DNA of 64,000 bases from Cordilura impudica (Eukaryota > Arthropoda > Insecta > Diptera > Scathophagidae). The translations under genes and the position numbers were made by a program. Below the pieces are notes generated by a model. That model was given only the letters and a program-made list of their open reading frames with translations. It ran no database searches and was not told the origin of the DNA. Below, in pieces: positions 25,290-37,055 of the stretch; the stretch's first letter is position 1, and each line of letters opens with the position of its first letter. Location: NCBI GenBank assembly GCA_963682025.1, contig OY821520.1:91048492-91112491 (forward strand), in the 5' to 3' direction.

Positions 25290-26720
25290 AAATCATGATT
25301 ATTTAATGAGTAGTCACAGGAGTGGTCCTACGTTGTATGGACATTTTTCAAATTGCGATTTTGGGGAGAGGGGGGGCCAGTTTGTTTTCTTTCTATATAA
25401 AACTAATAAACGTGAAGTTTGGGGACTAGGGTGGCCCTTAATAAAAAATTGTTCAAGCTGTCGGTCTCACCCCCCTAGAAATATGCGAATAGCAAAAAAA
25501 CTGAGAAACACAAAGTTTTGGGCCAATCAAAAAACGTTTAGCCGTGGCGCAAAGCGATTGAAAATTTCAAGTGTGTTTATATAGGGAAAAAATGACTTTT
25601 TTTTCAGATTTTACAAAAATTTCGTTCTATGGTTTAATTTTTCCGACAAGCAGTTATATAATTCGGGATCAGTATTAAAATATCCTTTTAAAAGGCTATA
25701 AAACTTCAAAATCGAATTAAACCTCGCCAAGAAATAGCAAATGCCCCAGACCACTTTTGTGCCAAAAAAAACTAGGTCATGAAATTTGATGGAATTTTTT
25801 TGAACTTTGAGAAATTGATTAAAGCCATCATTATTTTTTGGTCTCTATAATTATAAGTACTCAGATATGAAGTATTGTTTTATTACCACGCTGTTAACCT
25901 ATTGCGCATTGAGACCGAAAATTGGAAATTTTTTTGGTAAAATTTTTAAAACTCCTTTTTCAAGTTTGAAAAAATTTTCTTAAACAAAATTTAAAAGAAT
26001 GAATCTTTCACTTTAGGGTTTTATTAAGTACATGTTGCAGATTCAACGTGTGCATTTTTAAGTAAATCCCTCTGCCAGAATTTTTTTGACAAGGATTTTT
26101 TTTTTGCGGATTTCGAGAAAAATTAGATTTTTGTGAAATATTCTGTAAATGTACTCTTTCTAAATACTTTGTATCAAAACTTCATCACTTTTCTACTTTT
26201 AAATGTTATATTTTATCTTAATGGCCTAGGGTTCCCAAAAAAAATAATATGCCTCCATTTACCCTTTTGGAATTGGGGTCACATATGACCCCAATCTAAT
26301 AAAAGACAATTTATTCAAAAAATTCAAATATTTTGTAAGTGCTATCCAATTTTTAGATGCGACGCTTAAAACATAATAACCAAATGTGCAGAAGTTATGC
26401 TCCAAAAATTTGGGATAAATCCGAGAAGGTTAACCCATTATTTGCCAAGCCCAGATATTTTTATATAAAAATTAATTTAAATAAAAATTACCGAAAACGA
26501 GTTTTTCTATTAAACTCGATGAAACCACTATTTAGAATTTAAGAAAAATAATTCGGTTAATTTTTTTTATTTAACCCTTCTGTGCTCCTGAGATCAAAAT
26601 TGTCCATTGTGATAGATCTCTGGTGCAATTGTCTGATTATTGCTCGCGAATATAAATTAAAACAACTTTTAACCAATTTTGTTAAAAATATCTAATAACA
26701 CCCACAAATATGAAAATTTC
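25290..26720 (+). repeat. inverted/direct repeat family of the 25-30 kb region, copy A
   Basis: Shares, in order, CCAGACCACTTTTGTGCC, AAGTATTGTTTTATTACCAC, TTAACCTATTGCGCATT, CTCTGCCAGAATTTTTTTGA, the hairpin ATTGGGGTCACATATGACCC(CAAT), AAACGAGTTTTTCTATTAAA and TTAACCCTTCTGTGCTCCTG with copy B. Several junctions carry TTAACC words, which would suit piggyBac-type ends (TTAA duplications), but no clean element boundary could be fixed. It is non-coding. Confidence 0.7.
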
Positions 26721-26864
26721 AAAATTATTATAAAATGTTTATTTGTTTGAACTACATTTATTAAATTTTGGTAAATGGTGTTTTTATTTGCAGATTTTCA
26801 ATATTATTTAATTATTTTTTCTTTTCTGCAGCCTAAATACTTATGCCTAAATACTTATGTAAAA

Positions 26865-27090
26865 CAAATTGTTTCTGCTCTTCATCTTTTGTGAAAAGTG
26901 AATTATATTCCTCCGTCAGCTTAACACCCCCTTTTGCTGTTTTATTGACTACCCTCAAGAGACCAATAATTTCTTTTGATTTGGTAAAATCAGCAATTTG
27001 ATGCCAATTTGTATAGTTGGTTTTTAAAAATTCTTGGTCTATTGAGAATCTCTTAAAAAAATTTTTGTTTCCGCGGAAGCGAACTGTTCA
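26865..27090 (-). pseudogene. unidentified TE protein fragment
   Basis: On the minus strand an 80-codon stretch reads FFKRFSIDQEFLK, TNYTNWHQIADFTKS, KEIIGLLRVVNKTAKGG, VKLTEEYNSLFTKDEEQKQF and ends at a stop. The composition is clearly protein-like against the surrounding AT-rich DNA. It continues directly into the reversed repeat copy at 27187-27500, so it is probably the coding remainder of a less deleted member of that family. I do not recognise the protein. Confidence 0.5.
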
Positions 27091-27186
27091 GTACCATTAC
27101 GTATAATGGTTGACATTTTTTGATTTTTTATAATTGGTCATTTTATATTATCTTCAATATCACCTACATCTTTTATTAGTTTGGGG

Positions 27187-27500
27187 TCATAAGTGACCCG
27201 AATTCGAAAAGAGTTAATTGAGACATATTATTTTTTTCCGAAACCCTAGGCTCTTAAGATAAAATATAACATCTAAAAGTAGAAAAATTATGAATTTTTG
27301 ATACAAAATATTTAGAAAGAGTACATTTATAGAATATTTCACAAAAATCCAATTTTTCTCGAAATCCGCAAAAATAAAATACTTGTCAAAAAAATTCTGG
27401 CAGAGGGATTTACTTAAAAATTCACACAATCTGCAACATGCATTTAACAAAACCTTAAAGTGATAGATTCATTTTTTTAAATTTTGTTTGTATGAACACA
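27187..27500 (-). repeat. same repeat family, reversed partial copy
   Basis: The reverse complement matches copy A from about 26000 to 26290, including CTCTGCCAGAATTTTTTTGA and the GGGTCA...TGACCC hairpin (one arm mutated: GGGGTCATAAGTGACCCG). It is joined on its left to the protein fragment at 26865-27090. Confidence 0.75.
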
Positions 27501-27509
27501 TTTTTTCCA

Positions 27510-30440
27510 TCCATATAACGAAGGGCCACCCTATTGGGGACAATCGGATAAAGAAAAGTCGCGCCGGAAATCGATTGAAAATTTAAAGAAAGTTTATATG
27601 GGAAAAATAAAACTTTTTTTCAGATATTACTAAAATTTCGTTCTATAGTTTAATTTTTCTGATAAGGTGTTAAATGAATCGAATAAAATGTCGCCAAGAA
27701 ATTGCAAATGCACCAGACCACTTTTGTGCCAAAAAAAAACTAGGTCTTGAAATTTGATGGCAAGCTTAAAACTTTGACATTTTTTTTCGTCTCTATATTT
27801 ACAAGTACTCAAATATGAAGTATTGTTTTATTATCACGTTGCTAACCTATTGCGTATTAAAACCGAAGATGGGAAATGTTTTTTATAAAATTTTTCAAGT
27901 TTTAAAAAATTTTCTGGAACAAAATTCAAAAAAAATAGATCTTGCACTATATATATATATATATATTATGTCCTGTGGTTCCTATTGGGAACAAAGGGCC
28001 ACAACGAATTTATTACATTCGGTCCGGTTGGATGATATTCTCTTCACTTCTCTCCAGCTTTGATCAGTAGATATGACTTCTATATTCAGTTGACGGCGCC
28101 ATGTGTGAGACGGTCTGCCTTCTCTTCTCATCCTACCATGTGGGTTCCACTCAATGGCGATTTTAGCAACGTCGCCTGGAGGCCTGCGCAGCGTTTGACC
28201 AATCCAACGCCATTTGCGATTCATTATTTCAATATGGATTGCCCGCTGGTTTTTTTGTCTTCAAAGTTCTGCATTGGATATGGTGTTGGGCCAAAATACT
28301 TTTAATATTCTTCGGAGACATGGATTAACAAACACTTGTAGGGAGTTTGTATCGTGTTCTGTTGTATTCCACGTCTCGCACGCATAAAGAAGCACATATT
28401 TGGCACAAGAGTTAGAGATGCTTACCTTAGTGTGCCTGGATATTGCGGGAGATTTCCATATCGACCGGAGGGTACCGAATGCTTGATTATCTTTAGATAT
28501 TCGGTACGCAACATCATTGCTGGAACCATCTGTATTTGTTAAAATGCTACCCAGGTAGCAGAATGACGTGACCTCTTCCAATTCAGTATTTCCTATGCGG
28601 AATTTGTTTTTATTCACGGTGTTGCAGCGCATTACTTTGCTCTTGCCAATGCTTATTTTCAGGCCAGCTTTTGCTACCTCTGTCTTCAGGCACTTTAGCA
28701 TCGACTTCGCGCTATCATAGCTGTGGAAAAGTAGGCAGATATCGTCTGCGTACTCTAGACTCTCAGGTTGTTGGTTGAGACCACAGCTAATACCTCTATT
28801 TACTCTGGTAGCATTGCGAACTATAACACCTAGAACGATATTAAAGAGCAAGGGTGACAATACACAACCCTGGTGGACGCCAGTCGCGACGCCAAAATTG
28901 CTGCTCAAAGCGTTATTGTTAACAACATGATATTTTACATTACAGTATAAAGACTGGGTAAGGCTAATGATTTTGGGGGGAACCCCTTTGAAAGCAAGAG
29001 CGCCCCATTTAACGTTTTGATCTAGTGTATCGAAAGCTTTCTCAAAGTCTATAAATACCAGGTAAAGCGGCGAGCACAGTTCTGTGGATTGTTCTAAAAT
29101 TATCCGTAGACTATTGATGTGGTCTACACAAGACTTTTGGGGCCGGAAGCCAGCTTGTTCGGGTCTAAGGTCCCCAAGAACAGTGTCGGATGTTCTCTTG
29201 TTTATTATCAGAGCTATTACTTTATTAACTGAACTAAGGATGGTGATGCCCCTCCAGTTTCTACCCTCCTACAGGTCACCTTTTTTGAGGATGTTGACTA
29301 TAAGACTTCTTTTAAATGCGGGTCAAGTTCGTGCGTACGCCAGAAATTTTGTATAAGGGGAAGCATAATGTGATATGAGATCGGCTTTAAGCATTTCGGG
29401 CGATACATTGTCGATTCCAGGAGCCTTATTTTATTTCAAGGAATTTATTGCAGCGATAACTTCTGCTACAGCTGGGCATTCTACGGAGATATCTTGCCTA
29501 ACTACATGAGAATCGCAGGCACATATATTTTGGTAGTTGGAAGTTGTCGAGGAAAGCATAATGCACTATAAGGTTTTGTTAAATACATGTAAGAAATTAG
29601 TAGTGTGAATTTTTATGTAAATCTCTGCGCCAGATTTTTTTTTGACAAAGATTGTATTTTTGCGGATTTCGCGAAAAATGGGATTTTTGTGAAATATTCG
29701 GTATATGTAATCTTTTAAATTCTTTATATCAAAAATTAATCAGTTCTCTACTTTTAAAATACTATATTTTATCCTAATAGCCTAATGTTTCGGAAAAAAA
29801 TAATATGATCCCATTAACACTTTTGGAATTGGGGTCTCATATGACCCCAAGCTAATAAAAGACAATTTATTCAAAAATTCCAATATTTTGCAAATACTGT
29901 TGAATTTTTAAAAGCGTTACTTAAAATATTATAACCAAATGTGTATGTCTTCCGTTTCTAAAATTTAGGATAAATCCGAGAATGTTAACCCATTATTCGC
30001 CAAGGCCAGCTTTGCTTTTTAAGATATTTTTAAATAAAGATTACCGAAAACGAGTTTTTCTATTAAACTCGATGAAACCACTATTTAAAAGTTAAGAAAT
30101 ATATTTCGATTAATTTTTTTATTTAACCCTTCAGTGCTCCTGGGATAAAAATTGTCCATTGTAATCTATCGTTAGTGCAATTGTCTGCTTATTGCTAGCG
30201 AATATAAATTAAAATAACTTATAACCAATTTTATTACAAAAATTTAATAAAAAAATTTTCCCATTTTCGGTTTTAATGCGCAATAGGTTAACAACGTGGT
30301 AATACAACAATATTTCATACCAGAGTACTTATAAGTATAGTGACTAAAAAATGTTGGATTTAATCGATTTCTCAAAGTTGAAAAAACTGCCATCAAATTT
30401 CAGGACTTTTTTTTGGCACAAAAGTGGTCTGAGGTGCAGT
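27510..30440 (+). repeat. same repeat family, copy B with inverted ends, interrupted by an RTE-like insertion
   Basis: The left part (27510-27951) and right part (29571-30245) join to give the same order as copy A. From about 30245 to 30440 the sequence is the inverted complement of about 27700-27890 (GCGCAATAGGTTAACAACG, then GGCACAAAAGTGGTCTGAGG). The copy therefore has terminal inverted repeats near 190 bp. Without the insertion it is about 1.3 kb. It is non-coding. This end structure indicates a DNA transposon, most likely non-autonomous. Confidence 0.7.
27952..29561 (-). mobile_element. RTE-like non-LTR retrotransposon, 5'-truncated, 9-bp target duplication
   Basis: TGCACTATA occurs on both sides (27943-27951 and 29562-29570). 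The minus strand encodes the RT: AINSLK and NKAPGIDNVSPEMLK near 29450, NWRGITILSSVNKV, EQAGFRPQKSCVDHI, FIDFEKAFDTLDQ, then a 215-codon frame with GVHQGCVLSPLLFNIVL, LEYADDICLLFHS (YADD) and SFCYLGSILTNTDG. The last frame has KWRWIGQTLRRPPGD and ends VALCSQ. The 3' tail is an AT microsatellite, as in RTE-type elements. Endonuclease is missing, and frameshifts occur near 29250-29400 and 28230. The RT core is otherwise well kept. Confidence 0.85.
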
Positions 30441-30519
30441 GGCGCTGTTATTAATCTAAAGCCTGTAGATATTAAAAAGGTTATTTTTCTATTTTTATAT
30501 GAGAAATAGTTCGTGAAAT

Positions 30520-30935
30520 GGACCGATCATATCCATATTTAATAAAGTTGCATATTTTTTTCAAAAACAGAAATTAAGCAAAAATGTTTTTGTTTTTTTG
30601 ATTTTTTCAACTGGAGTTCGGGAAGCAGCTTTACACGGAGACTAAAAATAATAAACACATATAAAACAAATCTGCACCTTACGGAAATTTGTGTCGATCC
30701 CATTGGGTTTATTTGTATGAGGCCTAGGTCTGAGCATAAACCGATTTTCACAAATTTCAATGACGATAATTTTCTAAAAATATATTTATATTTGCGACAA
30801 AATTTACATGGAGACACAAACAGACAGATTGACAAAAAAAAAAAAACATCGCTAAAATGACTGAGGATGTGACTCTAGTCGATCGGTACAATACAGGGCG
30901 GGCCTTGGCCAAGTACTTTTAGTAGTTACAAATAT
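30520..30935 (-). repeat. DINE-1-like repeat, strongly diverged copy
   Basis: In reverse orientation it keeps GTACAATACAGGGCGGG-like, GAGACACAAACAGACAG and GGGAAGCAGCTTTACA segments. The GGAC array is lost and the terminal hairpin is missing. Confidence 0.55.
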
Positions 30936-31337
30936 TATATAACATAAAAAATTGGGGAATACAATATCGTTTTCGGAAAAATGTTGAAAATACGTAGCAA
31001 GTACGATTAAAATAATAACCAATGATTTTTGAGGGAATAAATAAGTTACACTCACAACGTTCTTTGGTTAGCTACAGGATTAGCAACTAAAAAATAATGG
31101 TTATAATTGAGTATGAATTTATCTAAATTCTTAAATTTTTAAAAGTAATTACAATATCAAAATAGCACTTTGAATTCACTCTTTATAAAAAGTGGAAAAT
31201 GCCCTCAAATCAGATTTAACAAATAAGCATTAGTTCCAAATCAATACCCGAATATAGGTTCGTAAATTAAAAGTTGTCTATTTTACTTCTTTACTTAGTA
31301 ATAAATTGTCCATGATTACAATAATTTTTCTTTTTTT
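30936..31337. other. no gene seen
   Basis: AT-rich spacer between two DINE-like copies. No recognisable motif. Confidence 0.5.
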
Positions 31338-32152
31338 TAATTATACCACTATGTAGTCAGGGTATAATTAATTTGAGCTGATGTTTGTAACTACCAAAAA
31401 TATTTGACCGAGACCCATTTTTAATTATACTAATCGATTCAGAATCACTTTCTGAGACAATTTAGAGATGTCCGTCAGTCCGTCGTCCGTATATCCGTCT
31501 GTCTGTATGTTCATGAAAACCTTGTAATCAAACTACAGGTCGCATATATGAATATAAAATTGATAAATTTGGTATATGAGCTTCTATCGGCTACAAAATA
31601 ACACCACTAAGTATGGTGAAAATGGGTGCATGTTCGGACCTAGTCCCTATAAAAATAGCCCCATGAGATCAACTTAAATTGCCATAATATCCCAATTCGC
31701 ATATAGCTCTCGGTCAAATTGGGCGTATGTATGTTTATTACGTCAATTAAACAGTAGTCCAAATATAAACCCTATAGAACATTTCTTAGTCATAGCCCCC
31801 ATATAAAGCTGATTCCCTATCTTCACTTAAATTTAAAAAAAAAACAAATACAAAAATGTTCCACACATTTTTCTCAAATTTATTTTGTATATTTTTTGGC
31901 AAAAAATAAATGATCTTACCAAATATGGTCAATATCGGTCTATTTTTCGATCTATTCCCTTTACAGATATACTTAGCATCCGATATGAGCTTTTTCATAT
32001 CCAAAGGAAAAAAAATTATTAACAATGCCACTCAAATTTGGGATATACTTATTTGCTATATCTGATTAGTTGGAGCTAAGAGATAGGATTTTTAAACGGA
32101 TGGTATAGGGTATTGTACAGTCGCTCTAGACCGACTCTAATTTACTTACTTG
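31338..32152 (+). repeat. DINE-1-like repeat, full copy
   Basis: Runs from TATACCACTATGTAGTCAGG to the hairpin region GTCGCTCTAGACCGACTCTA and TTTACTTACTTG. It has a short GTCCGTCGTCCG microsatellite near 31475. It lies about 400 bp left of the 21-kb nest. Confidence 0.85.
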
Positions 32153-32560
32153 TTTTCTATTGTTTCTATAGATAACCATGTTATGTAAAATATAGCTAAC
32201 CCGGAAAACGTTGATCTGCCTAAAATAATTATTTTATCCCCAAATTTGTTTTGGTATGTATTTCAATTACAGAAGAATTTTTTTTTATCAAATGAAACTC
32301 AATATGTTATTTTAACTGCATATTTTATGACTTAAAATGAAATTGGAAAACCTGTTGAAATCGTCGAAATTCTTGGCAATATAACATGATTTTCTTTAAA
32401 TTTGCAATTAATAAATGTTAATTCAATATTTTCTTAATAATGAACTGCGTTCCCTTATATTATTTTGGTGCATTTCGGTTTCGGTCTAATGTTCAAGAAT
32501 AAATTATGTGTGGAAGATCTGTAAAATCAAGTGAATTTAAAAAGTCACTTAGAAAATCTA
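32153..32560. other. no gene; left flank of the nested element
   Basis: AT-rich unassigned sequence ending in the TA dinucleotide (32559-32560) that is duplicated on the far side of the 21-kb element at 54034-54035. Confidence 0.5.
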
Positions 32561-32875
32561 CACTCAAAATATTTCATGACTAGAAATATAAAATGTTCTT
32601 TTGTAACTTTTTTTTTGTACATTGAACAAAATTTTTGTATATATTACAAAATTTTTGTATTTGGATGACGCAAAACAATTTTGTTAAAATACAAAATTTG
32701 TGAAATAAACGAAATTGATTTTTTAGCAAAGGAAAAACTACAACCAATAACATTTTTATACATTTTACAAAATTTTTGTACTCAAATATTTCATGACTAG
32801 AAATACAAATTTTTTTTGTACATTGAACAAAATTTTTGTACATATTACAAAATTTTTGTATTTAGATGACCAAGT
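32561..32875 (+). repeat. left terminal and subterminal repeats of the EnSpm-like element
   Basis: The terminal block (CTCAAAATATTTCATGACTA, then TTGTACATTGAACAAAATTT and TTTGTATATATTACAAAATT) is repeated about 220 bp further in, at 32780-32873. ACAAAATTTTTGTA palindromes recur in each block and are candidate transposase binding sites. Confidence 0.75.
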
Positions 32876-33040
32876 TCTAGAAGTTTTATTGTTCTCTTTG
32901 CTTGTTTATTTTTCCTTCACGTGCTCTCACAGGTTATTCATATTTTAACTTTATCTTAAAAAGGAACGCGAAAAAGTCAGTCGAAATAAGAATTGGAAGT
33001 GGCAACATTGAATCATTCCGTCGCGAGTGTTAAATATTAA

Positions 33041-34485
33041 TTGTTAGTAAAAGTAATAAATTCTATAAAAATAAATTGCTATTTATGTAATTTATATTTG
33101 CCAAACGAATCATTTGTCTCAAAACATTTTAAACTTTTACACAACAAAAAAGAAAGTGGTGTTTACAAATGCACTTTTGAGAATTGTGAACAATATGTTG
33201 CAAACATGCGTCATTTCAAAAAACATTTCCAAAATCATTTATCAATTGCACCATCTTTATTGACACCAACAACTTCGTCAGCTGCTGTGTCCTCTGTGGC
33301 TGAGCAAACCGTCGAAGCAACAATACAAAATAGTGAATCTGTATCAATTTCAAGTGATAAACCTTGCGAAACCTTGTCGTTAGCTTTAAGTATGCAGGAA
33401 TCTTGTCCATTAACATTATCGTCAAATGATGGTGCAAAATTTTTATTGTGTTGTCATAATAAATCAAACTTGACTAGAAAAGACGTCACCGACATTCAAA
33501 ATAATGTTGTTAGCACTATATTTCCTTCAATATTAAAAGAAATTGATCAATTTGTGAATCAAAATAATTTGAAAGAAAATTTATTAGTTCATTTAAATGC
33601 TATGGCTCTGAAAACCAACATCTTAAATATTTTTTCTGCTTGCAATAGTGAAACTAAAATGAAAAATTGGCTAACTTCACACGATCTTCTAAACAATTTT
33701 AAAGAATTTGTGATCAATAAGGAGTTAGGAAAAGTATCTTCCAAAGGAGAAACTACATTCGAAACGAACATCGTTACGGGAATACTTATGCCCCTTTCTT
33801 TTCAATTTAGAAAAATATTTGAAAAAGAGGACATGTTACTGAAGGTATTGGATGATATTAAAAACTCAGTTATTCAAACTAAATTCATTGACGGTCATTT
33901 GTGGAAACAAAAAAAAGAATGGTTTTCCGATTCTGAAGCAATTGTTCTACCTTTCTTTTTATATCTTGATGACGCCGAAATAAATAATCCTTTAGGAACA
34001 CATTGCGATCCAATAACTTTTGTGTGTTATTCATTTCCAGTAATACAAAACTGTGAAGTTTTTGTAGCTTCAATATTCAAGGGTAAAGATTATAAGAAAT
34101 ATGGCAACGAAAATTGTTTATTGGATCTATTTCGGGAAATCGAAATATTGGAAAAAGATGGTATTAATATTAGTACAACAAAAGGCGCTAAAAGAGTACG
34201 TTTTGTTCTAGGTCTAATTATTGGAGATAATTTAGCCCTCAACTTAATACTTGGTTTCGCTTCATCATTTAGTCACAACTATTTTTGTAGATTTTGTAAG
34301 ATGGATAAGCCATCAAGTGGCAAAATGTATCAATTAGACCAAAATTTAATTAGAAACAAATCCAATTACAATGACGATATACTGATTAATGACTCTGGTT
34401 TAACATGCATACGGTCAAACTGCATCTTTAATTCTGTTTCAAGTTTCCATTGTACGACTAATTACTCCATAGATATTATGCATGA
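33041..34485 (+). pseudogene. EnSpm-like transposase, N-terminal and middle part (interrupted)
   Basis: A 482-codon open frame. Residues 14-34 form a C2H2 finger (CYLCN to HFKLLH) and residues 44-68 a second (YKCTFENC to HFKKHFQNH). A Ser/Thr-rich linker follows. From about residue 150 comes a long domain containing LPFFLYLDDAEINNPLG, FVLGLIIGDNLALN, HNYFCRFCKMDKP (a CxxC pair) and TNYSIDIMHD, features of the large transposase of animal EnSpm-like elements. The frame opens at a non-ATG codon, so the true start may lie in an upstream exon. The protein is cut exactly after MHD by a non-LTR insertion and resumes as IFEGVCHYDM at 49540. Apart from this cut it is intact. Confidence 0.8.
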
Positions 34486-34977
34486 TTGAACATTATTGCT
34501 CCAAATATTTCTTCAATGCCTAGAACTGCTACGGCTAATAATTTACTTTATAATCCTGAGAACGCTGGTCGATTGATTAATTTTGATGCTGCATCACCAA
34601 TTCCATCTGCTTCAACATCTGGTACTTCAAATATAGTGCCTACTACTGGTATTGAATCAATACCCACTCCTAGGTTGCGAACAATTCCTCCGAAGAAAAC
34701 TATATTTGCTACACGTTTCGCACATGATACGAAAGCTGATGAGATGAAATTTTATGTGATCTCTAAAATTAAAAACTGTATTCCTGAGGATATTAGTGTT
34801 TACAAAATGAATTCCAGAAATAGAGCATCATTTAAAATAATTGTTCCTGAATACCTATTTGAACAAATCGTAGATGCCAGTTTTTGGCCTAAAAACGCAT
34901 TAATACGTGAATTTATATATAGAGAAGAAGATAATGCTCGGCTTCCCAAATCCGCTGGTCAAAATCCAAAAAACTAA
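34486..34977 (+). pseudogene. non-LTR ORF1 (Gag-like), C-terminal part
   Basis: The open frame covers the C-terminal 160 residues. A low-complexity Pro/Ser/Thr stretch is followed by KKTIFATRFAHDTKADEMKF and SFKIIVPEYLFEQIVDASFW, the RRM-like or coiled region common near the end of Jockey/CR1-group ORF1 proteins. No zinc knuckle is present. The N-terminus is lost by 5' truncation at the insertion point. It is followed immediately by ORF2, possibly overlapping. Confidence 0.65.
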
Positions 34978-34985
34978 TATACATC

Positions 34986-36357
34986 TTGTATCAAAACGTT
35001 AGAGGTATGAATTCAAAACTTTCGTCAATTTATTGTAATAGCTTTGGCTTCAATAATCATATTATTATATTTACGGAGACCTGGCTCAGTAAAAAAGTTA
35101 ATAACTCTGAGATTTTTTGCCCTAAATATCAAATTTTCAGAAAAGATAGAGAAAGTTGTGAAAGAATTGAAGCCGATAAAAATAATAATCAGTGTAATAA
35201 TGTAATAAAAAAGTCTGGTGGCGGCGTATTGGTTGCTATACTAAACGAATTTTCGTCTGAAGAAATTATCTTAAACGATTTTTTACATATTGAGATTATA
35301 TGTGTTTTAGCTAAAATTAATAACAGGTCCATATACATTATTTGCTCATACATTCCGCCTAACTCTCCGCTTTCTGTTTATGAGGATCATCTGAAAGCTG
35401 TTGATTTAATCCAAAATTATATAAAACCATCTGATTTATTAATGTTAATTGGAGATTTTAACATGCCGTCTACATCCTGGAAAGCTGATCCTAATACCAA
35501 TTATTTAGTTCCATCTCATTATTCCGATTCTTCAGCTGCATTTATTCATGGTTTATTGGAAAATTGTCTTTTCCAAGTCAACTCCGTCACAAATGCATTT
35601 GGTAGACTGTTGGACCTTATTTTCGTTAATGAACCGAATGACTTTTCAATATTGCGGCATAGCCCTATTTCTAATCCGGAAGATATATACCATCCAACAC
35701 TTGAGATATCTTGCTTTTGTTCCTATCCTCTTCATAAAAAAAAGTTAACTCACAGCGATAAAATCTTTTGCTTTAATAAAACTAATTACCAAGATTTACA
35801 ACTCCATCTATTCCAAATTGACTGGATAAATGTGTTATCTCGTTGCAATGATAACTTGAACTTGTGTTTGCATACATTTTATCATCACCTCTTTGAATGT
35901 TTCTCGGCATCTGTACCTAAAATGTTACCTCCTAAATCGAATGGTCCTCCTTGGAATACAAAACATCTATCTCAACTTAAAAATAAGAAAAACAAAATGT
36001 ACAAAAATTATAGAAAATATGGAACATTGATAGACTATATGAAATACTCGTTATCAAGATCGGAATTTATTATTGCTAATCAATTGGCCTATAATAACTA
36101 TTTAATTAAAGTAAGGAATAATCTAAAAAATAATCCAAAATAATTTTATAAATTTATTAATTCTAAAAGACGTACTGCGGACTTTCCTTCGGTTATGAAG
36201 TACGGTGATTTAGAATCTTCAGATGATAACTCCATAAGTAATATGTTTGCAGACTTTTTTGCATCAACTTATTCTTCGACAGTATTTAATAATCTGTATC
36301 CATACACAATATCGGAATCTTCAATTACACTACTCAACAAAATGAAAAAAATTTCAT
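34986..36357 (+). pseudogene. non-LTR ORF2, endonuclease domain and linker
   Basis: An apurinic-type endonuclease starts with YQNVRGMNSKLSSI. It has FTETWLS with the catalytic Glu, GGGVLVAI, LIGDFNMPSTSW with the catalytic Asp, and LLDLIFVN. The usual SDH near the end reads IYHPTLEIS, so the Asp of that pair is not present. A linker with PPWNTKHLSQLKNKKNK follows. A stop at 36141-36143 interrupts the frame, which then continues (NSKRRTADFPSV) to the inverted-repeat insertion at 36358. The preserved frame suggests a moderately recent loss of function. Confidence 0.85.
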
Positions 36358-36884
36358 GTACTCCGGATGCGATAATTTTTTCTGTGTAGATAACCTTGAA
36401 ATGAGCTCGAAAAACGCAATAAAAAATTTTTTTTTCGTTTGGTTTTTTTTTTTTTTTTTTTTTTAAATTTTAAAATTTTTTTTTGGTTAATTTGTTTCGT
36501 CCAGCATAACTCGGGAACCACTAGCCCGATTTAATTGAATTAAATTGTAAAAAATTTAAAATTACAATTCCCTTAATCTGTTTATATATTGTTTTCCTAT
36601 ACAAGCAACAGTTTCCAAGTTAAAAATGAATATATAAAGGAAAAAACTTATTTTTGCCTAAAGATTTAAATTTTTTTTTTTTTAAAAATCCATAAAAAAA
36701 TCCCAAATGAAAAAAAATGTCAAATCTTATTACTTTTACGTAAAGACACATAACCTATTAGCAAAATAAGAGAAAGATCATGAAAATCGATGCACGCGTT
36801 TCGCTTTTATTCGCAATTGAGTAAAGGTATGAATTTAAAAAATTTGCTCGACATATGCACAACTTTGTCTATGGTAAGGTTTTT
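36358..36884. repeat. left terminal inverted repeat (about 520 bp)
   Basis: The inverted partner of 38772-39291. Landmarks in both arms include GTGTAGATAACCTTGAMATG, AATTTAATTCAATTAAATCG (one orientation) and ATGCACGCGTTTCGCTTTTA. Only scattered single differences are visible (for example GAAATGAGC versus GACATGAGC). Confidence 0.85.
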
Positions 36885-37055
36885 CTTTTTTATTACAAAA
36901 AAAATTAAAATTTGTTGGGTGACAAAAATATATGACTTAAAATTAAAAAACAATTCGATATATGTACAAGAAATTATCCTAAGGATATCAACATTAATTA
37001 ATTATAAAAAAGTTTTAAAAAAAAATATCTAAACACAAAAATAAAAACCTTCAAA

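Noticed and set aside
26274..26297. GGGGTCA...TGACCCC palindrome as a nuclear-receptor-type regulatory site.
   Set aside because: It is part of a transposon-like repeat and recurs only with it; no nearby gene could use it.
34486..34977. Start codon and fresh gene beginning right after the transposase stop.
   Set aside because: The stop is created by the non-LTR insertion, and the frame is the C-terminal part of that element's ORF1.
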